7,638 bases of DNA from CAZNRY01 sp964575675 (GCA_964575675.1 CAZNRY010000180.1:1-7638); one strand, 5' to 3'. Positions 1 to 7,059 are shown, numbered from the stretch's first letter. Notes: generated by a model not told the origin, from the sequence alone. Made by a program: numbers and translations.

Positions 1-2214
1 TACGACTCCAAGAAGGCCGGAGCGGTGACGATCTCCCACCTTCGCTTCGGCCCGAGGCCGATCCGGTCGAGCTATCTGATCCGGCGGGCGAATTTCGTCG
101 CCTGCCATCAGTTCGTGTTCCTCGACCGCTACGACATGGTCGACTACGCCGCGCCTGGCGCGACCTTCCTGCTGAACGCGCCCTACGGCCCAGACAAGGT
201 CTGGGACGAGCTGCCGCGCGAGACGCAAGAACGGATCATCGAGCGGAAGGTCAAGCTCTACGTGATCGACGCCTACGAGGTCGCCAAAAGCACGGGGCAG
301 GGCGGGCGGATCAACAGCATCATGCAGACCTGTTTCTTCGCGATCTCGGGAGTCTTGCCCCGGGAGGAGGCGATCCAGAAGATCAAGGAGGCGATCGAGA
401 AGACCTACGGCAAGAAGGGGGCCGAGGTCGTCAAGCGCAACTGGGAGTCGGTCGACGCGACGCTCGCCCATCTCCACGAGGTCAAGATCCCGGCCAAGGC
501 GACGGCCACACGGGCGATGCCGCCGATCGTCTCCAAGGACGCGCCCGATTTCGTGCAGAGGGTCACGTCGGTCATGCTCGCGAACAAGGGCGATCTGCTC
601 CCGGTGAGCGCCTTCCCCGTGGACGGCACATGGCCGACGGCGACGAGCCGCTGGGAGAAGCGGAACATCGCTTTCGAGATCCCCGTCTGGGATCCCGCGA
701 TCTGCATCCAGTGCAACAAGTGCGCGCTCGTCTGCCCGCACGCGGCGATTCGGGCGAAGGTCTACGACCCGAGCCATCTCGCGAAGGCGCCCGAGACATT
801 CAAGTCGGTCGACTACAAGGCCCCCGACTGGAAGGGGATGAAGTACACGATCCAGGTGGCGCCCGAGGACTGCACGGGTTGCACTCTCTGCGTCGTCATT
901 TGTCCGGCGAAGGACAAGTCGAACCCGCGGCACAAGTCGCTCGACATGATGCCGCAGATGCCGCTGCGCGATCCGGAGCGGCAGAACTACGCGTTCTTCC
1001 TCGATCTGCCCGAGCCCGATCGTACGAAGGTCAAGATCGACAACAAGGGATCGCAGTTCTTCGAGCCGCTCTTCGAGTACTCGGGCGCCTGCGCCGGTTG
1101 CGGCGAGACGCCCTACGTGAAGCTCCTCACCCAGATGTTCGGGGACCGCGCGCTGATCGCCAACGCGACCGGTTGTTCCTCGATCTACGGGGGGAACCTG
1201 CCGACGACCCCGTATGCCGTGAATCGCGACGGACGCGGGCCCGCATGGTCGAACTCGCTTTTCGAGGACAACGGCGAGTTCGGCTTCGGCTATCGCCTCG
1301 CGGTCGACATGCACGCGAAGCAGGCGCAGGATCTCTGCAGGCGGCTCGCGGGGCAGATCGGCGACGAGCTTGTTCGCGCTCTGCTCGAGGCGGACCAGGG
1401 CACGGAGGCGGGGCTCGCCTCCCAACGGGAGCGCGTTCTCGCACTCCGCACGGCGCTGTCGAAGATCAAGGCCCCCGAGGCGCGCCGCCTCGAGATCCTC
1501 GCGGACTACCTGGTTCGCAAGAGCGTCTGGATCGTCGGGGGGGACGGCTGGGCCTACGACATCGGGTTCGGCGGCCTCGATCACGTCATCGCGATGAACC
1601 GCGACGTCAACATTCTGGTCCTCGACACCGAGGTCTACTCGAACACGGGCGGACAGCAGTCGAAGGCGACCCCGCTCGGCGCAGCCGCGAAGTTCGCCGT
1701 CGCCGGCAAGGCCCTCCCAAAGAAGGACCTCGGCATGATGGCGATGAGCTACTACTCGTGCTACGTCGCTCGCATCGCCTTCGGCGCGAAGGACAATCAG
1801 ACCGTGCAGGCGTTCCGCGAGGCGGAATCGTACCCGGGCACGTCGCTCATCATCGCCTACAGCCACTGCATCGCGCACGGCTACGACCTCTCGTTCGGGA
1901 CCGAGCAGCAGAGGCTCGTGGTCGAATCGGGTCTCTGGCCGCTCTATCGGTTCGATCCGAGAAGGATCGCGGAAGGAAAGCCGCCACTCACGCTCGATTC
2001 GGGCCCCCCGAAGGCGAAGGTGAGCGATTTCGTCCAGAGGGAGACCCGTTTCGGGATGGTGGAGAAGCTCGATCCCAAGCGGTTCGCCCACCTGATGGAA
2101 ATGGCCCAGCGCGAGGCAACGCAGCGCTTCGCGATCTACCAACAGCTCGCGGGCGTCACCGTCCCGCAGGTTGCCGGTGATGAGGGCGCGGACGGTTCCG
2201 CGTCCGGGAAGTAG
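1..2214 (+). CDS. nifJ: Pyruvate:ferredoxin (flavodoxin) oxidoreductase, C-terminal ~737 residues (5' end outside window)
   Basis: Oxidatively decarboxylates pyruvate with CoA to acetyl-CoA and CO2, reducing ferredoxin or flavodoxin; cytoplasmic. The frame is open from base 1 and opens with the family motif DSKKAGAVTISHLRFG, so the GTG at 25 is internal and about 430-450 residues are missing upstream. Numbering codons from base 1, the order is: end of the gamma/POR domain (1 to ~190); EKR motif (219-221); two 4Fe-4S sites, C235-C238-C241-C245 and C291-C294-C297-C301; then the thiamine-diphosphate domain with C364, C367, C392 and C623 for the third cluster and GDGW (514-517) to N548 for the Mg-diphosphate motif. 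Spacings of 3, 25 and 231 between the third-cluster cysteines equal those I recall for the Desulfovibrio africanus enzyme (812/815/840/1071). The C terminus is shorter than that enzyme's and lacks its extra protective extension. Every visible catalytic residue is present. Operon partner of the next gene. Confidence 0.97.
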   Translation, partial: YDSKKAGAVTISHLRFGPRPIRSSYLIRRANFVACHQFVFLDRYDMVDYAAPGATFLLNAPYGPDKVWDELPRETQERIIERKVKLYVIDAYEVAKSTGQGGRINSIMQTCFFAISGVLPREEAIQKIKEAIEKTYGKKGAEVVKRNWESVDATLAHLHEVKIPAKATATRAMPPIVSKDAPDFVQRVTSVMLANKGDLLPVSAFPVDGTWPTATSRWEKRNIAFEIPVWDPAICIQCNKCALVCPHAAIRAKVYDPSHLAKAPETFKSVDYKAPDWKGMKYTIQVAPEDCTGCTLCVVICPAKDKSNPRHKSLDMMPQMPLRDPERQNYAFFLDLPEPDRTKVKIDNKGSQFFEPLFEYSGACAGCGETPYVKLLTQMFGDRALIANATGCSSIYGGNLPTTPYAVNRDGRGPAWSNSLFEDNGEFGFGYRLAVDMHAKQAQDLCRRLAGQIGDELVRALLEADQGTEAGLASQRERVLALRTALSKIKAPEARRLEILADYLVRKSVWIVGGDGWAYDIGFGGLDHVIAMNRDVNILVLDTEVYSNTGGQQSKATPLGAAAKFAVAGKALPKKDLGMMAMSYYSCYVARIAFGAKDNQTVQAFREAESYPGTSLIIAYSHCIAHGYDLSFGTEQQRLVVESGLWPLYRFDPRRIAEGKPPLTLDSGPPKAKVSDFVQRETRFGMVEKLDPKRFAHLMEMAQREATQRFAIYQQLAGVTVPQVAGDEGADGSASGK

Positions 2215-2218
2215 GAGG
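2213..2218 (+). promoter_or_regulatory. Shine-Dalgarno of the DHOD-like gene, overlapping the nifJ stop
   Basis: AGGAGG shares two bases with the TAG stop of nifJ (2212-2214) and lies 8 bases before the ATG at 2227. This fixes the downstream start and implies translational coupling between the two genes. Confidence 0.9.
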
Positions 2219-2226
2219 CGAGTACG

Positions 2227-3219
2227 ATGGATCTCTCGACAACCTATCTGGGATTGAAGCTGCGGAATCCTTTAATGCCGGGCGCCTCGCCGCTGGCGGC
2301 CGATCTCGACGCGGTGCGCACGCTTGAGGACGCGGGCGCGGCGGCGATCGTGATGAGCTCGCTCTTCGAGGAGCAGATCGTCGCCGGGCAACTCGCCGCG
2401 CATCAGGCGGTCGATGTGAGCGCGAACTCCTTCGCCGAGGCTCTCTCCTACTTCCCGAGCCAGAAGGAGTATCGGCTGGGTCCCGAGGAGTACCTCGAGC
2501 AACTCGGCCGGATCAAGAAGGCGGTGAGCATCCCTGTCATTGCGTCCTTGAACGGAACGACGCGGGGAGGATGGCTTGATTATGCCCGCCTGATGGAAGG
2601 GGCGGGCGCCGACGCCATCGAGCTGAACGTCTATCAGCTGGCCACCGACGCGAGGCAGAGCGGCGACAAGATCGAGCAGGAGACGATCGATCTTCTGAAG
2701 GAACTGAAGAAGACCGTGCGGATCCCTATCGCGGTCAAGCTCTCGCCCTTCTACTCGGCGCTTGCCCATTTCGCGACGAAGCTGGATGGGGCGGGAGCCG
2801 ACGGGTTCGTCCTGTTCAACCGCTTTTACCAGCCCGACATCGATGTCGAGAAGCTCGAGGTCGAGCGGACGCTTCAGCTCTCGACCTCGCGCGAGCTCAA
2901 TCTGAGGCTGCGATGGCTGGCGATCCTCTCGGGCAAGGTGCGTCCCTCCTTGGCCGTCTCGGGCGGCGTGCACACGGGCCTCGACGCCGTGAAGGCGATC
3001 ATGACGGGGGCGCACGCGGTCCAGATGGTCTCGGCGCTCCTTCAGAATGGGCCGGAACATCTGGCTTCGGTCTTGGAGGAGATGACCACCTGGCTCGAGG
3101 ATCACGACTACGAATCGGTCCAGCAGATGCAGGGAAGCATGAACCTAGAGCGCTGCCCGGATCGTAAGTCCTACGAGCGGGCGAACTACATGCACATTTT
3201 ACAGGCCTGGCGGGGATAG
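2227..3219 (+). CDS. Dihydroorotate dehydrogenase-like flavoprotein (PyrD superfamily), linked to NifJ
   Basis: 330 residues, a full-length TIM barrel of the class 1 DHOD type that should bind FMN; cytoplasmic, no signal peptide. Recognisable segments are the N-terminal LGLKLRNPLMPGASPL, N67 in SANS, SLNG (107-110), ELN (132-134), the flavin-site lysine K171 in AVKLSP, the phosphate-binding SGGVHTG (245-251), and VQMVSAL (265-271) followed by the typical DHOD tail. Genuine class 1 enzymes have ELN-x-SCPN, whose Cys is the catalytic base; here the same place reads ELNVYQLATD, with no Cys or Ser base. I therefore infer it does not oxidise dihydroorotate. Annotators usually call such proteins dihydroorotate dehydrogenase-like, and from memory they often sit beside nifJ. 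Its 12-base gap to nifJ and coupled ribosome site suggest a role with the oxidoreductase or its electron carrier; the substrate is unknown. The ATG is chosen on the strong ribosome site. Confidence 0.9.
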   Translation: MDLSTTYLGLKLRNPLMPGASPLAADLDAVRTLEDAGAAAIVMSSLFEEQIVAGQLAAHQAVDVSANSFAEALSYFPSQKEYRLGPEEYLEQLGRIKKAVSIPVIASLNGTTRGGWLDYARLMEGAGADAIELNVYQLATDARQSGDKIEQETIDLLKELKKTVRIPIAVKLSPFYSALAHFATKLDGAGADGFVLFNRFYQPDIDVEKLEVERTLQLSTSRELNLRLRWLAILSGKVRPSLAVSGGVHTGLDAVKAIMTGAHAVQMVSALLQNGPEHLASVLEEMTTWLEDHDYESVQQMQGSMNLERCPDRKSYERANYMHILQAWRG

Positions 3220-3232
3220 CCGGGGCGGCGGA

Positions 3233-6200
3233 TCAGTTGGCCGGTAAGGCGGTCAGGTTCTCGAACAGGCGCTTCATCTCGAGATCGGGCGGAAGGTCCA
3301 GCGCGTCCCGAAGACGGCGCTCATACTCGCGGTAGACGCGGAGGGCTCGGCAGAGCTCTCCGTTCCCCGCCCGAGCGCGCATCATTTCCTCGACCCCTTC
3401 ACCCCAGAGGGGGTCGAGCTTCATCCCCCTGTCGATGATCTCGATCGCGCGCGCATGATGCCCCGCGTGATTCAGGTTGCGGGCCAGCAGGAGTGAGGCG
3501 TGCAGGAACAGTTTGTGGAGTCTCTCCCGATGTTCCTGGACGAACGACTCGTACCGCTGCTCGGGGAGGAACTCCCCTCCGAAGAGGGGCAGCGCCTCCA
3601 AGAGGGCGCGCTCTTCTTCCACTCCCAGCGTGCCCTTTGGGGACGCCCGCGCGAGTGCGCGCTGCGCTGCCTTCCGGAATTCCCAGTCGTCGCACGTTGA
3701 GCTTTCCGGAAGCACCAGCGAGTAGTGCTCCTCATCGTACGCAAGGTAGGACCGTCCTCGCGGCTCGTGGTGAGGGTCCAGCGCCCGTCGGAGGTCCCGG
3801 ATGGAACTCTGCAGGGCGGCCCGCGCCTTGTCGACGGGATGGTTCTGCCAGAACGCCTCGATCAGGACCTCCTCGTGGACGGGGTCCGGGAACGCGATCA
3901 AGAGCATCTGGAGGATCAGCTTCGACTTCTTTCGCGGGAACACCGCCGTGCTACCCCTCGAGGTCACACTGAAGTGGCCCAGCATCCGGATCCGCAGAGG
4001 AGGCAGATCGTCCGATTCGATTCCGTCGAGATAACTCCGCGCGGCCTGGGATAGAAGGGGCGAGCGGCTGGCCGCGAGCGGAATGGCCACACTGGTAAGA
4101 CCGCGGACATGGTACGCGACCGCAGCCTCGAGGATCCGGCGTGCCTCCTCCGGCTTCCGCGAAGCGTTCGACAGCTCCCGTCGGAATGCCTCGGAGGGAT
4201 CGCCCAGGGCCTCACCCGCCGCCAGTTTCCCGGCTGCGCCGGTGCCAAGCCCAAGGCGGATCGCTCTTGCGAAGACGAATGCACTGAGCCGCTCGTTCGC
4301 CATTGGATAAGCACTCCAGCCGAGCTTCTCCAGAATCGCCAGTCCCTTCCCGAGATGGCCGGCGCACACATTCTCCGCCCTCTGCGCCCCTCTGAGCGCG
4401 GCCGCGAGGAAGTGCCCCGTGACCATCCAGGGTCGGAGGGCCGTTTCGTCGGCCGCGGCAAGAAGCTCTTGCGACATTGCCTCGGCGCGGGGGAGATCAC
4501 CGCTCTCCAAGGCGATCCAGCATTCCTTCCCCAGGAAGGCCAGCCGGTTTTCGCTCCTTCTGCTCGCGGGGGGGATCTGATCCTCCTTCACGATACGCCG
4601 CGTCTTTCCGGTGACCGCCGAGAAGTACTCCATCAGAAGGCCGATGCCCACGCCTTCGGCCGGCGCGCACCGCGCGGAGCGTGCGAGTGCGGCGTCGAGA
4701 TACTCCCATGCTTCCTCGCGGCGGCCTGTGTACCAGGCGGCGATCCCCCGGATGCGATCGATGCCCATATCGACCGAGAGATTCTCGATGCCGTGGGTCC
4801 GCATGACCTCGCCGCAGCGATCGATCGCGCCGAGGGCCGCGACATAGGAGCCCTGAGCCAGGTTCACCTCCGCTACGTTCAGCAGCAGCATGGGCGCGAC
4901 CGTGTAGGCGGACCGCCCCTCACATTCGGAGAGGCACTGCTGCAGAATGCCCAGCGCGACCTCGGCCTCCCCGAGCCAGTATCTGCAGAGTGCAATGTTG
5001 TTCTTGGTCGTAGCCGCATAGTCGAAGGAGGCGTCTCCCTGGTATTCCATGGAGCGCCGGTAGTGCTCTTCCGCCTTCCCGATTCGAAGCTCGATCAACG
5101 CCGCGTAGCCGAGGATGTTCTCGACACCCGCCAGGACGATCGGATTGAAGGGGCCTCGCGCCTCAACCAACTCTCTCCACCGCTGCGCGACGATCTCGTA
5201 GCGAGGTTCGTCGGACTCGTGTAGCCAGGCCCAGTGGTAGTACATCCAGGAGTGGCCCAGAGCCTTCAAGTTCTCGGGGAACGACGTCGGCGTGATCTTG
5301 TCCGCGAGATACGTTACGAGCGATCGGTTGCTCCCCGCAAGCGACAGGATATTGGTCATGATGATGTCGTAAACGGGATCCTCGCGCGCGCGCTCGGGAA
5401 ACGACTCGAGCCACCTGCGGGTGCGCTCGGTCCCGTTCATCTCGACGATCCTGAACCAATGGCGGTAGATCATGTCCAGCGCTGCGGCGTGGTCGGGCAG
5501 ATCCAGCAGAATCTGTATTCCCTCGAGGACGAGGCCCCTCTCGACATGCTGGTCCGCCGCCTTCCGGTAGAGGACTTTCAGCCGCTCGGGGGGATAGCGC
5601 CCACGAAGAATCCGATTCGCTGCCTCACGGAGCACGGGATGAAGGCGGTAGGTGTCCGTTCCGGGAAGGACGAAGAGCGGGAGCGATGAGTGCGAAAGGC
5701 GGGCGAGGTCCCCGGCGACGCCATCGGGATCATCGACCAGAACCTCACAGTCCGCGGGGGAGATCACATCGAGGATCGAGCAGCGAGCAAGGAAGTCCAG
5801 GAGCTCCGGGGCAACCCCCGGCAGGATCTCCTCGCCCACGTATCCGATAAGTGACTCTGGATCACCCGAGGCGATCCGCCGCGTGGCCGCCCCTCGCGAT
5901 TCACATTGCGTAGAGTGCTCGAGGATGAGGCCAAGATTGACACACCAACCGGCCGTCAGACGCCAGAGCTCCTCCATCTGTTCGTCCTTGATGATCGAAT
6001 GTACCCGCTTGCGTGCCGCATCGCGAAATTCGTCAAAGGTGAATGCCAGCTCGCCTTGCTCGATGACGAGCGCCCGCCCACGTTCCTGGAGCCTGCGAAT
6101 CTTGAACGATGGGATCACCCGAGACAGCACGACAAGCTTGACCCTCTCGATCGGGCTGGCCACAAGCCGTGCCACGAAGTGGGATATCTCAACTCTCGAA

Positions 6201-6616
6201 TCGACCTGCTCCCAGTTGTCGAGGACCATCCAACACTCGGGCCCTTGGTGCTCCTGAAGGAAAAAGCAGAGATCCTCCGCTGTCTCCTCCAGGGTCGCCT
6301 GGCCGAGGAGCGCCCTCTCCTGGAGTCGGGTCTTCCGTAAGGAAGGAATGGGATGGGACAGGGCCTCGAGCAGGTAGGCCACGAAGCGGGGTGGGTCGTC
6401 GTCCCGCCCATCCAGGTCGAGCCATGCGCGCCTCGTCGGTGGCAGCTTCTCCATGAGCTGGGAGGCCAGAATGGTCTTCCCGTACCCCGCCGGCGCGACG
6501 AGGAGGGTGATCCCCGCCCCCGTTTCCGCGAGCCGGCGAAACAGCCGGGGTCGTGAAATCAGGTGGGGCGCCTTCCGGGGAACGGCCAACTTGGAAGGCA
6601 GAAACTCCATGGCCAC
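3233..6616 (-). CDS. MalT-like STAND NTPase regulator with C-terminal SARP/BTAD DNA-binding module
   Basis: 1127 residues; a signal-responsive transcriptional activator of the cytoplasm. The N-terminal half matches MalT/LAL proteins: Walker A APAGYGKT (41-48), Walker B-like WMVLDNWE (129-136, D133), an arginine-sensor-type LVVLSR (161-166), the following FTFDEF segment, and a helical linker around 275-345 containing LLDFLARCSILD. Residues ~350-860 are helical and TPR-like, with Ala/Leu-rich pairs such as NNIALCRYWLGEAEVAL, the likely ligand-sensing superhelix. The C terminus carries an OmpR/SARP winged helix (~874-965; recognition segment ARAALQSSIRDLRRAL) and a bacterial transcriptional activator domain (~974-1123; LPLFGGEFLPEQRYESFVQE and later LRVYREYERRLRDAL). 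No LuxR helix-turn-helix is present. Start: GTG at 6616 or ATG at 6610. Neither has a Shine-Dalgarno at working distance (AGGAG ends 21 bases before the GTG); I favour ATG 6610 because of the promoter position. Convergent with the operon to its left, divergent from the genes to its right. Target and ligand unknown. Confidence 0.95.
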   Translation of the reverse strand: MAMEFLPSKLAVPRKAPHLISRPRLFRRLAETGAGITLLVAPAGYGKTILASQLMEKLPPTRRAWLDLDGRDDDPPRFVAYLLEALSHPIPSLRKTRLQERALLGQATLEETAEDLCFFLQEHQGPECWMVLDNWEQVDSRVEISHFVARLVASPIERVKLVVLSRVIPSFKIRRLQERGRALVIEQGELAFTFDEFRDAARKRVHSIIKDEQMEELWRLTAGWCVNLGLILEHSTQCESRGAATRRIASGDPESLIGYVGEEILPGVAPELLDFLARCSILDVISPADCEVLVDDPDGVAGDLARLSHSSLPLFVLPGTDTYRLHPVLREAANRILRGRYPPERLKVLYRKAADQHVERGLVLEGIQILLDLPDHAAALDMIYRHWFRIVEMNGTERTRRWLESFPERAREDPVYDIIMTNILSLAGSNRSLVTYLADKITPTSFPENLKALGHSWMYYHWAWLHESDEPRYEIVAQRWRELVEARGPFNPIVLAGVENILGYAALIELRIGKAEEHYRRSMEYQGDASFDYAATTKNNIALCRYWLGEAEVALGILQQCLSECEGRSAYTVAPMLLLNVAEVNLAQGSYVAALGAIDRCGEVMRTHGIENLSVDMGIDRIRGIAAWYTGRREEAWEYLDAALARSARCAPAEGVGIGLLMEYFSAVTGKTRRIVKEDQIPPASRRSENRLAFLGKECWIALESGDLPRAEAMSQELLAAADETALRPWMVTGHFLAAALRGAQRAENVCAGHLGKGLAILEKLGWSAYPMANERLSAFVFARAIRLGLGTGAAGKLAAGEALGDPSEAFRRELSNASRKPEEARRILEAAVAYHVRGLTSVAIPLAASRSPLLSQAARSYLDGIESDDLPPLRIRMLGHFSVTSRGSTAVFPRKKSKLILQMLLIAFPDPVHEEVLIEAFWQNHPVDKARAALQSSIRDLRRALDPHHEPRGRSYLAYDEEHYSLVLPESSTCDDWEFRKAAQRALARASPKGTLGVEEERALLEALPLFGGEFLPEQRYESFVQEHRERLHKLFLHASLLLARNLNHAGHHARAIEIIDRGMKLDPLWGEGVEEMMRARAGNGELCRALRVYREYERRLRDALDLPPDLEMKRLFENLTALPAN

Positions 6617-6619
6617 ACG

Positions 6620-6648
6620 AGTATAGGGTCGCAGAGGCTCCTACTCAA
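6620..6648 (-). promoter_or_regulatory. Sigma70-like promoter of the MalT/SARP regulator gene
   Basis: Read on the minus strand: TTGAGT (6648-6643, 4 of 6 to consensus), a 17-base spacer, then TATACT (6625-6620, 5 of 6). The predicted start of transcription is near 6613-6614, only 3 or so bases before the ATG at 6610 and after the GTG at 6616. The transcript would be nearly leaderless, matching the lack of a Shine-Dalgarno. Judged by eye only. Confidence 0.55.
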
Positions 6649-6713
6649 GTGCGCTGCCTACGACTAGAACGAGCCTCGAGAACTCCTTGGACCGAAAGGC
6701 GTTCGTCCCAGAT

Positions 6714-6733
6714 CGGCCATTCTACGGCCATTC
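6714..6733. repeat. Tandem 9-bp direct repeat CGGCCATTC with 11-bp period
   Basis: CGGCCATTC occurs at 6714-6722 and again at 6725-6733, separated by TA, so the period is one helical turn. The next unit in phase (6736-6744) keeps only CGG. CGGCCAT appears once more at 6838-6844, over the start codon of the small ORF. It lies between the two divergent promoters. No good -10 follows at the 8-bp distance typical of SARP sites on either strand, so it may be an auxiliary or autoregulatory site, or coincidence. Confidence 0.5.
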
Positions 6734-6740
6734 AACGGGT

Positions 6741-6790
6741 TCCAAATAATCATCGGAACTAACACAATTATTCCCGAGAAAAAACAGTCG
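6741..6790. other. AT-rich patch with imperfect inverted repeat
   Basis: This 50-base stretch is conspicuously AT-rich against its GC-rich surroundings. It contains AATAAT (6745-6750) and its inverted copy ATTATT (6767-6772) 16 bases apart, and a run of six A (6779-6784). It lies upstream of the predicted activator site and could help DNA opening, bending or polymerase contact. No protein-binding family is recognised. Confidence 0.3.
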
Positions 6791-6803
6791 ATCCCTGGTC
6801 CCC

Positions 6804-6835
6804 GTCAGTGGCCTGTCAGTGCGCCCCGTTATCGT
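6804..6835 (+). promoter_or_regulatory. SARP-type activator site and promoter for the small ORF
   Basis: Two perfect heptamers GTCAGTG (6804-6810 and 6815-6821) are separated by four bases, an 11-bp period. Exactly 8 bases after the second (6822-6829) is a -10-like TATCGT (6830-6835). No -35 consensus exists at the expected place (AGTGGC, 6807-6812), which is covered by the first repeat. Known SARP activators bind heptameric direct repeats of this period placed 8 bp before the -10 and overlapping -35. The core GTCAG also equals the start of the GTCAGSS motif I recall for a Streptomyces SARP. Transcription would begin about 6842-6843, at or next to the ATG of the small ORF. Confidence 0.6.
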
Positions 6836-6842
6836 TCCGGCC

Positions 6843-7028
6843 ATGAAGAGCCAGGCAAGGGTCGGCGAATCCACGCGAACGAAGCCCGAGAAGATCTTGC
6901 TGCACATGGCGCGCAAGGACGGTGATTGGGCCGGCTCGGCAATCCGTTTCGATGGGGAAGAGCCCTACAGGTTCCACAGCCTCAGGAATCTCTTCGCATG
7001 GCTGTCGGGCCTTCGGACAAAGAAGTGA
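6843..7028 (+). CDS. Small basic protein of 61 residues, function unknown
   Basis: 61 residues with an excess of Lys and Arg, no signal peptide and no membrane segment. The second half reads DWAGSAIRFDGEEPYRF then HSLRNLFAWL. The pattern W-x-G, a short beta hairpin with G-E, then F-x-S-L and an amphipathic helix resembles small uncharacterised proteins I recall in Chloroflexi and similar bacteria; I cannot verify that here. An in-frame GTG at 6819 would add 8 residues, but its codon is the end of the second GTCAGTG repeat and it has no ribosome site. ATG 6843 coincides with the predicted transcript start, so I choose it; there is no Shine-Dalgarno, consistent with a leaderless message. It lies divergent from the regulator and 41 bases before a secreted-protein gene, perhaps in one transcript. 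It could be spurious, but its position right after the promoter-like element favours a real gene. Confidence 0.6.
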   Translation: MKSQARVGESTRTKPEKILLHMARKDGDWAGSAIRFDGEEPYRFHSLRNLFAWLSGLRTKK

Positions 7029-7054
7029 ACGAAGCGACCGTCATGTGCGAACCC

Positions 7055-7059
7055 GGAGG
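7055..7059 (+). promoter_or_regulatory. Shine-Dalgarno of the secreted-protein gene
   Basis: GGAGG, within a longer GGAGGGGG (7055-7062), lies 10 bases before the ATG at 7070 and falls after the other in-frame ATG at 7043. This selects 7070 as the start. Confidence 0.8.

Noticed and set aside
25..27. GTG at 25 as the nifJ start
   Set aside because: The conserved motif begins upstream at base 4 and continues through it, so the codon is internal and the gene is truncated by the window edge.
630..2180. Long second-frame open reading frame within nifJ (516 codons)
   Set aside because: It is Arg/Gly/Pro-rich with no recognisable domain, and lies entirely under a strongly conserved NifJ frame; typical of GC-rich DNA lacking stops in an alternative frame.
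2272..3105. Antisense open frame of 277 codons opposite the DHOD-like gene
   Set aside because: Charged low-complexity composition, no domain, and no independent ribosome site seen; explained by codon bias of the real gene.
3219..3244. Possible hairpin terminator between the convergent genes
   Set aside because: Only a 4-bp CCGG stem with a long loop and no T-run can be drawn.
4109..5224. 371-codon + strand frame inside the regulator
   Set aside because: It lies opposite the TPR-like region of a well-supported gene and has no family resemblance; a GC-driven shadow.
6722..6916. Minus-strand 64-codon frame in the control region
   Set aside because: It overlaps both promoter-like elements and the small ORF, has no ribosome site that I see, and shows no recognisable sequence.
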